Of a stretch of 64,000 nucleotides of DNA, positions 36,527 to 44,677 are shown one piece after another (within the stretch, counting starts at the first letter, position 1; the number at the start of each line of letters is the position of its first letter). Under the pieces are notes generated by a model. The model saw nothing but the letters and a program-made list of their open reading frames with translations. It had not been told where the DNA came from and did no database searches. Source of the DNA: Akkermansiaceae bacterium. GTDB taxonomy: Bacteria > Verrucomicrobiota > Verrucomicrobiia > Verrucomicrobiales > Akkermansiaceae. Both the position numbers and the translations under genes were made by a program. Where the stretch lies: assembly GCA_903906515.1 (NCBI GenBank), contig CAIVKO010000188.1, positions 1 through 64,000 on the forward strand, read 5' to 3'.

Positions 36527-37132
36527 ATGGCATACGTTGAATCCTGGCACGTCCGCTCCCGCTCCCGCGAATGTTGCGCCACCCGCCGCCCGTTTGTGGA
36601 TGGCGAGACCATCGTCACCGCTCTCTATCCGGATCCGGAATCCAGCGGCTACATCCGCCGTGACATCTGTCTGGAAGCCTGGTCCGCCTTGCCGGAGGAC
36701 GCGGAAAAACCGTTTTCGTTTTGGAAAACCACCTTTTCAGATCCAAGCGGTAACGAGACTCCCGACGCCGTTGAAAAACTCAGCCCCGAGGAAATCCTCC
36801 ACCGCTTGGTGGGAGAGGATGAGGATCATACCGAAAACACCCGCTACATCCTCGCTGTGATGTTGGAACGCCGGAAACTCCTGCGCGAGACCGATCACCA
36901 ACTTACTCCGAACGGCATTCTCCGCGTTTACGAACACCGCAAGACCGGTGAGATTTTTCTCATCCGCGATCCGAATATCCCGCTCTCCGAAGTGGAGTCG
37001 GTCCAGAAGGAGGTCTTCGAGATGCTCGAAAATAACGGCCGCCTGCCCACGCCCGCCTTGCCGGTTATCGAGGAGCCCCCCGATGCCCATCCGGACTTGC
37101 CAAATCCCGACGAGGACGAGTCGGAAAAATAG
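36527..37132 (+). CDS. Conserved-looking cytoplasmic protein of unknown function
   Basis: About 201 residues from the ATG at 36527; the frame is open to 36464, but that part is low-complexity TC-rich sequence and not protein-like. The N-terminus has 'RSRECCATRRPFVDGETIVTALYPD..SGYIRRDICLEAW', a pattern of Cys and aromatic residues that suggests a small metal-binding or beta domain. The middle ('LSPEEILHRLVGEDEDHTENTRYILAVMLERRKLL') is helical and the C-terminus is Pro/Asp/Glu-rich. No signal peptide. It lies between the LPS-type permease and the pilus-like block. Confidence 0.68.
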   Translation: MAYVESWHVRSRSRECCATRRPFVDGETIVTALYPDPESSGYIRRDICLEAWSALPEDAEKPFSFWKTTFSDPSGNETPDAVEKLSPEEILHRLVGEDEDHTENTRYILAVMLERRKLLRETDHQLTPNGILRVYEHRKTGEIFLIRDPNIPLSEVESVQKEVFEMLENNGRLPTPALPVIEEPPDAHPDLPNPDEDESEK

Positions 37133-37157
37133 GCGATGTAAGCGGGATCAACGGCAA

Positions 37158-37179
37158 ATGGAATTTTTAAAAATTCCAT
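37158..37179. promoter_or_regulatory. Perfect 22-nt palindrome ahead of the pilus-like block
   Basis: ATGGAATTTTT is followed directly by its exact reverse complement. It is AT-rich, ends 25 nt after the stop at 37132 and 55 nt before the ATG at 37235. It could be a terminator of the upstream gene or an operator for the block downstream; no long T-run follows, which favours an operator slightly. Confidence 0.5.
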
Positions 37180-37234
37180 CCTTTTATCTGGTCAAATCTG
37201 CTTGATTTCCTAATCTCACCCCAATCCCAACCGT

Positions 37235-37879
37235 ATGAACGCCCAGCTCAAAAAATCTTTCACTATAGCCGCGTCTGCCGTCATCGCCGCACTTTCGATT
37301 GGAAGCGCCGCCGCACAAAACAAGGTCAAAGCGGACAAGCCGATGTTCGATGACCTGCAGTCTCCGGAGTTTTCCGGTGGCAAACAAAAGGGCTTCAGAC
37401 CGAAAAACTGGCTGGAAATAGAAACCCAGCTCAAAGTTTCGATGAAGCCTGAGCCCAAGACCAAAACTTGCGACAAGCTCACGATCAAGTGGTATATAGC
37501 GGTGAAAAACACCGAAAAAGCCGCCTCTATACTGCTGTTCACCAAGGATGTGGAGTATGTGAATGTGCCCTTGGACGAGGAGATGTGGTTCTCGGTTTAT
37601 CTTTCCCCGGCGTCGATCAAGCGGCTCACCGGTTCCGACCGCGCGGCCAAGAGCGCCGTCGAGGCTGTGGGCTACGAGGTGTACATCAATGGCGAAAAAC
37701 TCGCCGAGGAAACCACCAAATGGCAAGTCCAGTGGTGGAATGCCGATCCGACGAAGAAGGCTTCGCTGGAAATCTCGCGCAGCGACGTGGTGCCTCTTCT
37801 CATCAAACCGCAAACCCCCTTCTCCAACATGTGGTGGGATCGTTATGCGGAAGTCAATGAGGCCACCAGCTCCCGCTAA
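37235..37879 (+). CDS. Amuc_1102-like exported protein of the pilus-like locus
   Basis: 214 residues with a signal peptide (to about 'SAAAQN', residue 28). The mature part is a single beta-rich domain ('WLEIETQLKVSMK', 'DKLTIKWYIAVKN', 'SILLFTKDVEYVNVPLDEEMWFSVYLSP'). I call it by position: it is the first gene of a five-gene block whose other members match Amuc_1101, Amuc_1100, Amuc_1099 and Amuc_1098 of Akkermansia muciniphila in the same order, and the size and fold fit Amuc_1102. Its exact job in the assembly is not known to me. It is 52 nt ahead of the PilM-like gene. Confidence 0.7.
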   Translation: MNAQLKKSFTIAASAVIAALSIGSAAAQNKVKADKPMFDDLQSPEFSGGKQKGFRPKNWLEIETQLKVSMKPEPKTKTCDKLTIKWYIAVKNTEKAASILLFTKDVEYVNVPLDEEMWFSVYLSPASIKRLTGSDRAAKSAVEAVGYEVYINGEKLAEETTKWQVQWWNADPTKKASLEISRSDVVPLLIKPQTPFSNMWWDRYAEVNEATSSR

Positions 37880-37931
37880 GCCTTGCTTTCCCACTTTCTG
37901 AATTTCCGATTTCACCCACATTTTCCGCACC

Positions 37932-39806
37932 ATGCCCGATAACCAGACGACCGTCGCCCTCAACATCGGATCCCAGCGCATCAGCATGGCCGTATTCGAA
38001 ACCTCGAAGCACGGAGGATTGGTGATCAAAGCTTATGGATCGGAGTCCATCGTGGCGGATCCGTTGATGGATGCCTCGCGGATCTCCCAAACGCGGGTGG
38101 CCGTCGCCGACCTCACCCAGCGTCTTAAAGTCGCCAAATCCAAGGTCCGCTACGCGATTTCCGGTCAAGCTGCGTTCACCCGTTTTGTGAAGCTGCCGCC
38201 GCTGCAGGACGATAACGTCGAGCAATTGGTCACCTTCGAAGCGCAGCAACATGTGCCCTTTCCGCTCAACGAGGTGGTCTGGGACTACGAGCTCATCCAA
38301 GGAGCGGCGGAAAAAGAAGCCGTCATCGTTGCCATCAAGAGCGATGCTCTCGATGAGATCAACAACACCGTCAACGACGCCGGGTTGGAGACTCTGGAGG
38401 TGGACGTCGCGCCGATGGCTCTATACAACGCCTTTCGTTCCACCTACGGAAATCCGGAAGAACCGATCCTGCTGATCGATATTGGAGCGAAAACCAGTAA
38501 CCTGCTCTACATCGAAGGAAAGCGCTTTTTCACACGCAGCATCAGCATCGGCGGAGCTTCGATCACCGCTGCCGTGGCGAAGGAATACAATGTTTCCTTC
38601 CTGGAGGCGGAGCATCAGAAGATCTCCAATGGTCTTGTCGCACTGGGTGGCGGCCACACCGAGCAGATGGATGAGTCGGTCGCTGCGCTGGCCATGGCCA
38701 TTCGCAACGCGCTTAGCCGTCTTCCGGCGGAGATCGCGCGGACGACGAATTATTACCGTTCCCAGCACGGCGGCAGTGCTCCGCGCCGGGTGCTGCTGGC
38801 GGGCGGAGGAGCCAACCTTCCATACGCCCTCGAGTTTTTCCAAGAGAAGCTCAGCCTGCCGATCGAATACTTCAATCCGGTGCGCAACATCACCATCGGC
38901 AAGGGCGTGGACCCTGCCATCATCCAGCGCGAGGGACACCTCATGGGCGAGTTGGTAGGCCTCGGACTGCGGGGCATCGGGAAATCCGAAATCAATATCG
39001 ATCTGGTGCCCGTCGTGGTCGAGCAAACCCGCGCGGCGGATCGCAGGAAACCGTATTTCATCGCCGCCGCCGCTATTCTGCTGGTTGGAGTGGGATCATG
39101 GGCGCTGCTGCAACACCTGGCGGCCAAGGAAGCTGCCGATGACCTGGCACGCAAGATGACCGAGCGAAAGGAAACTTTAGCACCTTTCAAGACTGGCATT
39201 GACCGCCTTCTCAAGAAGGAAGTCGCCCTCCGTAAGATCGCCGATCAATACACTCAAGCCGAAGCTGATCACGTGTTCTGGATTGACGCGCTAGAGGAGC
39301 TCAGCGGTGCTTTTGCCAGTGATTCCGTCTGGCTCACGGAATTCGAGCCCCTTAATGGGCTGGATATCGCGCAATTGATCACTTCCAACAAGCCTGTTCC
39401 TGCGGATAAAAACGCCAAAAAGAGCATCGTGAGAGCGGAGTTTGCCGCCACTCCTTACGGAACATCGTCCTTGGAAAATCTCCAAGCTCTTGAGCCTCAA
39501 ACGAAGAATGATAAAAAGCCCGTCCCCGCCGCTGCGGCCAATGCCGTGCGCATCAGCGGTTTCTGGAGGGCCAATAACAAGGGTAACCAAGACCTGGTGC
39601 TTGCGCTCCTGAAAAACCTCAAGGATAAATCGACCCACTTTAAATTCGAAGTCCCGAATCCCGAGAATCCCAAACAAACGATCAATTTGATCGACGACCA
39701 GAACCTCCAGAAGATTTACAAGATCACCTCGCTGCCCAAACCCGGAGAGTTGGCGTTTAAATTCGAAATCACCCTTCCTCTGGCCCGCGAGGTCGCCATC
39801 AAGTAA
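37932..39806 (+). CDS. PilM-PilN-like fusion protein (Amuc_1101-like)
   Basis: 624 residues. Residues 1-340 are the actin-like ATPase PilM/GspL fold: 'TTVALNIGSQRISMAVFE' (phosphate 1), 'FVKLPPLQDDNVEQLVTFEAQQHVPFPLNEVVWDY', 'ILLIDIGAKTSNLLYI' (phosphate 2) and 'RRVLLAGGGANLPYALEFFQE' (adenosine site). At about 373-395 there is a transmembrane helix ('PYFIAAAAILLVGVGSWALLQHL'), then a coiled stretch and a PilN-like periplasmic domain. PilM and PilN are separate proteins in classical type IV pilus systems and interact through the PilN N-terminus, so a fusion is sensible. It links the cytoplasmic side of the machine to the periplasmic Amuc_1100-like protein. Confidence 0.85.
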   Translation: MPDNQTTVALNIGSQRISMAVFETSKHGGLVIKAYGSESIVADPLMDASRISQTRVAVADLTQRLKVAKSKVRYAISGQAAFTRFVKLPPLQDDNVEQLVTFEAQQHVPFPLNEVVWDYELIQGAAEKEAVIVAIKSDALDEINNTVNDAGLETLEVDVAPMALYNAFRSTYGNPEEPILLIDIGAKTSNLLYIEGKRFFTRSISIGGASITAAVAKEYNVSFLEAEHQKISNGLVALGGGHTEQMDESVAALAMAIRNALSRLPAEIARTTNYYRSQHGGSAPRRVLLAGGGANLPYALEFFQEKLSLPIEYFNPVRNITIGKGVDPAIIQREGHLMGELVGLGLRGIGKSEINIDLVPVVVEQTRAADRRKPYFIAAAAILLVGVGSWALLQHLAAKEAADDLARKMTERKETLAPFKTGIDRLLKKEVALRKIADQYTQAEADHVFWIDALEELSGAFASDSVWLTEFEPLNGLDIAQLITSNKPVPADKNAKKSIVRAEFAATPYGTSSLENLQALEPQTKNDKKPVPAAAANAVRISGFWRANNKGNQDLVLALLKNLKDKSTHFKFEVPNPENPKQTINLIDDQNLQKIYKITSLPKPGELAFKFEITLPLAREVAIK

Positions 39807-39834
39807 ACCTGTTGAATCATTTCCCCATCTGAAT

Positions 39835-40833
39835 ATGAGTTGGATCAAGGATAAAAAATTTGTGGTCGGTCTTGCCGGCGGGACGCTCGTCGGTGTGGTT
39901 CTGCTCTACATGGTGGGTTCCAAAGGCATGGAAACCTACGATAACGCCAAGACGGCCTATCAGGATGCTTCCCGTGAAGTGGAATCCTACGCTAAGATGA
40001 ATCCCTACCCCAAGGCGGAGAATCAGGACAGCAAGAGAAAATCGCTGGATGACTATCGCAATTCTCTGGAAACGCTGCAGAATGCTTTCGACGCCTATCG
40101 CCCGAAAAAACTGAAAAACGTCTCTCCTCAGGATCTCACCAACGATATCAAGGCGGCCAACAACGAGATTCGCACGGCGTTCAAGGAATCCGGAACCAAG
40201 CTGCCGGACGCGTTTTTCTGTGGTTTTGAAATCTATAAGGATGGCATCGCCAACGGTAAAGCCACCGGAATTCTGCAATACCAACTTGATGGCATCAAAC
40301 AATTGATGCTCGCTCTCGCTAAATCCAAAGCCGGGGAGCTCAAGAACTTGGTCCGCCCCGCCCTCGTTGAGGAGACCGGCGGCGAATACAAACCCCAGCC
40401 AACGGATGTGGCCCGCGCACTGCCGCTGGAAATTACCTTCACCGCACCCGAGAAATCCGTCCGGGAATTTCTCTCCGCCATTGCCCACATGGATGGCAAG
40501 TTCGCGGTGATCCGCACGATCCGCATCTCCAATACAAAAAAAGATCCTCCACGCACCGGGGATGCCAAATTTGAGACTGCCGCCGCAGGCAGGCCTGCCG
40601 AACCCAATAACATTTTCTTTGAAACTCCTAGTGCTCCCCAACCTCCCGCTGTGCCCGGTGGCGCAGCCACGCCGGGGGCCGCACCCGTGCCTGCACCTGC
40701 ACCTGCGCCTGCGCCTCCACCCAAGACGGCGGATACCGGTCGCATTCTGGCACAAGTGCTTGGCAATGAAGAACTTCATGTTTTCATTAGGCTTGATTTC
40801 CTGAGCTTTCTGCCAGCCCAAAAACTTCCCTGA
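39835..40833 (+). CDS. Amuc_1100-like pilus-associated membrane protein
   Basis: 332 residues. One N-terminal transmembrane helix (about 8-26), a helical coiled segment (about 30-130), then two alpha/beta parts. The segment 'LPLEITFTAPEKSVREFLSAIAHMDGKFAVIRTIRI' lines up well with the matching part of A. muciniphila Amuc_1100 as I remember it, followed in both by an Ala/Pro-rich linker (about 265-305) and a last strand 'LGNEELHVFIRLDFLSF'. Amuc_1100 is the pilus-locus protein reported to act on host TLR2. The layout resembles PilO/GspM. It starts 28 nt after the PilM-PilN gene. Confidence 0.85.
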   Translation: MSWIKDKKFVVGLAGGTLVGVVLLYMVGSKGMETYDNAKTAYQDASREVESYAKMNPYPKAENQDSKRKSLDDYRNSLETLQNAFDAYRPKKLKNVSPQDLTNDIKAANNEIRTAFKESGTKLPDAFFCGFEIYKDGIANGKATGILQYQLDGIKQLMLALAKSKAGELKNLVRPALVEETGGEYKPQPTDVARALPLEITFTAPEKSVREFLSAIAHMDGKFAVIRTIRISNTKKDPPRTGDAKFETAAAGRPAEPNNIFFETPSAPQPPAVPGGAATPGAAPVPAPAPAPAPPPKTADTGRILAQVLGNEELHVFIRLDFLSFLPAQKLP

Positions 40834-40860
40834 TTTTAAAACCCAAGCCGCACATCAATC

Positions 40861-41913
40861 ATGTCCTGGATTTCCAAGAATTACGAAAAAACCGCACTTG
40901 GAGGAGCCGTCGCCTTGGCCTGTGGCCTTGCGCTCCTCGGTTGGACCAAGTTCAGCGGCGTGCATGAGGACTTCGGCCCAAGCCCCAAACCCGGCGATAA
41001 ACACGATACCGGAGTCGCCGGAGCCGAGTTGATCCCCCGTGCCCAACAATCGCTGAAACTCGACCATTCCTGGGTCCAAGCCATTGAGGATGAGCGCCCC
41101 GTGGACCTCTTCACCGGCATCGCGCTCTTTGTGCACAAAAACAATCCGGACGTTCCGGTTGATCCCATCAAGGACTCCCCCATCCACCCGCCGATCCCCA
41201 ATAAATGGTGGCTCGACAATCGCATTGATCCAGGATTCGGCGATTCTCCCGCGTGCGACCCTGATGCCGACGGCTTTACGAACCTTGAGGAATTCAACGC
41301 GAAAACCGATCCCAATAACGCGAACTCCTACCCCAGCCTGCTGGCCAAGCTGATGTTTGTGAAGGAAGAGAAACTCACCTGGGTGGTCCGCCCCGGATTC
41401 GCGGAAGGCAACAATTTCCCGTTTGTTTACGAAGATTCCAAAAGACGCGTGAACAGGACTCCCGCCGGTGCGGCCTTGGCCCCGGACACGTTGTTCTTCC
41501 CGAACGAACCGATTAAGAACCGCTTCAAGTATCTCGGCAAGGAAGTCCGCAGGGAAATGAATAAAAACACCAATTCTGAGGAGCAAGTCACCTACGCCCG
41601 CATTGAGGACCAGCGCGCTAACAAAAAGGGCGTCATTTACATGATCCCGGAGGCGCTCTCCGAAAACCGCAAGAACGATTTCGCCCAGTTTGACCGCACC
41701 GCCGTTTTGTCATTGGAAGCACTCGGTAAAAGCGGGGCAGAATTCAAAGTGGAGGAAAACACTGCTTTTGCGTTGCCGCCGGATGCTCCGAAAAAAGACT
41801 ACCTTTTAAAAAAGGTGTCTGCGGGTTCCGTGACACTCGAATACACTGATTCCCAAGGAAGCCGCAAAACGGTGGAGGTCCCCAAAGGGGGGCTGCCTCA
41901 GCTCGATAAATAA
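40861..41913 (+). CDS. Amuc_1099-like membrane protein of the pilus-like locus
   Basis: 350 residues with one N-terminal transmembrane helix (about 10-27). Residues about 138-155 hold an EF-hand-like 'DPDADGFTNLEEFNAKTDPNN' segment, which suggests bound calcium. The C-terminal part (about 260-350) is beta-rich ('AEFKVEENTAFALP', 'KKVSAGSVTLEYTDSQGSRKTVEVPKGG') and recalls the PilP/GspC domains that touch the secretin, but that is an inference. It starts 27 nt after the Amuc_1100-like gene and sits directly before the secretin gene, so it probably bridges the inner-membrane parts to the secretin. Confidence 0.75.
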   Translation: MSWISKNYEKTALGGAVALACGLALLGWTKFSGVHEDFGPSPKPGDKHDTGVAGAELIPRAQQSLKLDHSWVQAIEDERPVDLFTGIALFVHKNNPDVPVDPIKDSPIHPPIPNKWWLDNRIDPGFGDSPACDPDADGFTNLEEFNAKTDPNNANSYPSLLAKLMFVKEEKLTWVVRPGFAEGNNFPFVYEDSKRRVNRTPAGAALAPDTLFFPNEPIKNRFKYLGKEVRREMNKNTNSEEQVTYARIEDQRANKKGVIYMIPEALSENRKNDFAQFDRTAVLSLEALGKSGAEFKVEENTAFALPPDAPKKDYLLKKVSAGSVTLEYTDSQGSRKTVEVPKGGLPQLDK

Positions 41914-41973
41914 GATCTTTTAAAAAATCGCTTTTCAAAACTACAAAACATCGCCACAAAACCTCCGCGCACC

Positions 41974-44622
41974 ATGCAAAATACGCCAATGTATCGATCC
42001 AGTCGCACAGCCATCGCCTTGATGGCCGCTGCGTCCGCCCTACCAGTCGTCATTACTACAGCCAATGCAGGGGAAGGCGGTTTCGGGATGAGCGGCCTTG
42101 CTGAGCGTGAAATGATCCGTCGTCAGACTGCCGTGCAGGATGGGGACCGGTTGCTCAACGAAGGGCGTGAAGCCTACGCCAAGGGCGACTATCAGATGGC
42201 GGTGGACAAATATTCCCAAGCCCTTCAGAAGGTGCCGGATGCCCCGATGTTTGCGGATCGCCGCCAGAGCTACGTCTCACACCTCAGTGACGCCAGCGTC
42301 GCGCTTGCCATGCAGCATCGCAAGGTCGGTAAATATGCGGAAGCCCGCGTTGCACTCGAAGGAGTTCTGGCCAAGGATCCGGAAAACTCCGCCGCCAAGC
42401 GCGAACTCGGCTACCTCGATGATCCGATCCGCACCAACCCGGCTCTCACCTTCGAACACACACAAAACGTCGATGAAGTCCGCCGCTCGCTCTACATGGC
42501 GGAAGGAAATATCAATCTCGGCAAGTTCGATGCCGCCAAGAAGGAATACGAAAAAGTTCTCCGTATTGATCGCTACAATGCCGCCGCCCGCCGCGGACTG
42601 GAGCAGATCAACGTTAACAAATCCGCGTATTATCGCGCCGCTTATGACCACACTCGTTCGGAACTCCTGATGCAGGTGGATGAGGCATGGGAACTGGCCG
42701 TTCCCAATGTGGAACCCAGCGAGAATTTCAACCGCGACACCACCCCGCGTGAAAGCACGGGCGTCTCCTACATCACGGCGAAACTTCGCAACATCATCAT
42801 TCCAAAGATCAACTTCGAGCAAACTACGGTCGAGGAAGCGATCAATTTCCTGCGTCAACGCTCGTATGAGCTTGATACCATGGAGCTCAACCCCGAAAAG
42901 AAAGGCGTGAACTTCGTGGTTCGCCGCCCCCGTCCCACGGCTCTTGCCGGTGCGACGGAGGCTCCGGTCGATCCGGGAGCCGGCGGCGCGGAAGCTGGCG
43001 GCCTACCTCCTGCGGGAACCGATCCTGGCTTGGCCAAGATCCATGAACTCCGTCTCACCAATGTTCCGATCGCCGTTGTTCTGAAATACATCTGCGATTA
43101 CACCAAGCTCCGTTACAAGGTGGATGACTTCGCCGTCACGCTTGTGCCGCAGACCGAGACGGGTGATGACCTTTACACCCGCACCTTCTCCGTGCCTCCC
43201 GGCTTCCAGGCATCTCTGGAGGCAAGTGCCCCTGGGGCTGGAGAAGGCGGCGCTGCTGCGGATCCTTTTGCCGAGGCTGCTCCTGGCGGGACCAAGAAGA
43301 TGGTGGCCCGCCCGCCGATCAAGGATTTGCTCAAGAACATGGGCATCAAATTTTCGGAAGGAGCTTCCGCCGCGTTGACGGCCTCAGGCTCGTTGATCGT
43401 TACCAACACTCCTTCGGAAATCGATAAAGTGGAACAAGTGGTGAACGCCAATATTATCAAGACCCCCAAGCAAGTCAAAATCACTACCAAGTTCGTCGAA
43501 ATCACACAGGAAAACAGCGATGAACTCGGGTTTGACTGGATTCTCAGCCCATTCGGTATTACCGATAGTGTTTTTGGCAGCGGTGGAGCCACCGGCAACG
43601 GCGCCCCGCGGACAGGCGATCACTTCAGTGGACCTCTGATTCCAGGTGAGCCTGCTGGCGGGGTCGGTGAGGTGAGCAACATGATGACCAACGGCATCCG
43701 CTCCGGCGATTTTGCCAACCAACGGAACAGCATTGATGCCATTCTCAATAATCCAAATCGCACGGCTCAACAAACCAATGTGGCTCCGGGTATCATGGCC
43801 CTTACCGGACTCTTCTCGGACGGCCAAGTGAAGCTCATCATGCGCGGCCTTGCCCAGCGTAAGGGAACGGATCTGATGACCGCTCCCTCGGTGACCGCCA
43901 AATCCGGCATGAAAGCGACGATCGAAATTATTCGCGAATTCATCTACCCGACCGAATACGACCCACCCCAAATCCCGACCCAAGTCGGCAATAACGGCAA
44001 TAATAACGGCGGCGGAGTTATCCCCGGCGGCGGCGGTGGTGGTGGTGGCAGTGCTCCCGTCACACCTGCGAACCCGACCGCGTTTGAAACCCGCAACACC
44101 GGTGTCACCTTGGAAATCGAACCCACTATCGGTGAAAACGATTTCATGATCAACTTGCGGTTCATCCCGGAAATCGTCGAGTTCGAGGGCTTCATCAATT
44201 ACGGCAGCCCAATCCTCGCCCCGAGCACGGATGCCTTGGGCAACCCGGTCACCCAGGTCGTCACCGAAAACCGTATTGAAATGCCCGTCTTCTCGACCCG
44301 CCGGGTCAACACGGAGCTCACCATCTATGACGGCTACACCGTGGCCGTCGGTGGTTTGATGCGTGAAGACGTGCAGAACGTTGAGGACAAGGTGCCGATC
44401 CTCGGTGATATCCCGATCATCGGCCGTCTCTTCCAAACCAAGGCGGAAAACCGCATCAAGAGCAACCTGATCGTGTTCGTCACCGCCCAGATCATCGATG
44501 CCACCGGGCGTCCGATCCGCGGAGTGGATTCCGGTGCAAGCGCTCCGGTCATGCCAACGGCCCCCGCAGGTGCAGACGGTGGAGCGGGAATGTTGCCGCC
44601 CAATGATATACCTGCACTCTGA
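41974..44622 (+). CDS. Type II/III secretion-type secretin with N-terminal TPRs (Amuc_1098-like)
   Basis: 882 residues with a signal peptide (to about 'TANAGE', residue 34). TPR-like helices fill about 45-220 ('LLNEGREAYAKGDYQMAVDKYSQALQKVPDAP', 'INLGKFDAAKKEYEKVLRIDRYNAAARRGL'). N-type domains follow (about 265-510, with Pro/Gly/Ala-rich linkers), then the secretin barrel, ending with the classic segment 'VAVGGLMREDVQNVEDKVPILGDIPIIGRLFQTK' (about 789-822). A Gly/Asn-rich loop lies near 672-695. Secretins form the outer-membrane ring for pili or secreted proteins. It closes the five-gene block. No pilin, prepilin peptidase or PilB-type ATPase lies in the window. Confidence 0.9.
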   Translation: MQNTPMYRSSRTAIALMAAASALPVVITTANAGEGGFGMSGLAEREMIRRQTAVQDGDRLLNEGREAYAKGDYQMAVDKYSQALQKVPDAPMFADRRQSYVSHLSDASVALAMQHRKVGKYAEARVALEGVLAKDPENSAAKRELGYLDDPIRTNPALTFEHTQNVDEVRRSLYMAEGNINLGKFDAAKKEYEKVLRIDRYNAAARRGLEQINVNKSAYYRAAYDHTRSELLMQVDEAWELAVPNVEPSENFNRDTTPRESTGVSYITAKLRNIIIPKINFEQTTVEEAINFLRQRSYELDTMELNPEKKGVNFVVRRPRPTALAGATEAPVDPGAGGAEAGGLPPAGTDPGLAKIHELRLTNVPIAVVLKYICDYTKLRYKVDDFAVTLVPQTETGDDLYTRTFSVPPGFQASLEASAPGAGEGGAAADPFAEAAPGGTKKMVARPPIKDLLKNMGIKFSEGASAALTASGSLIVTNTPSEIDKVEQVVNANIIKTPKQVKITTKFVEITQENSDELGFDWILSPFGITDSVFGSGGATGNGAPRTGDHFSGPLIPGEPAGGVGEVSNMMTNGIRSGDFANQRNSIDAILNNPNRTAQQTNVAPGIMALTGLFSDGQVKLIMRGLAQRKGTDLMTAPSVTAKSGMKATIEIIREFIYPTEYDPPQIPTQVGNNGNNNGGGVIPGGGGGGGGSAPVTPANPTAFETRNTGVTLEIEPTIGENDFMINLRFIPEIVEFEGFINYGSPILAPSTDALGNPVTQVVTENRIEMPVFSTRRVNTELTIYDGYTVAVGGLMREDVQNVEDKVPILGDIPIIGRLFQTKAENRIKSNLIVFVTAQIIDATGRPIRGVDSGASAPVMPTAPAGADGGAGMLPPNDIPAL

Positions 44623-44677
44623 AGTGTGATTTGATTTCTGCGCGTCCTGCTGTAGCATTCCGTCGATCCATCCAAAA

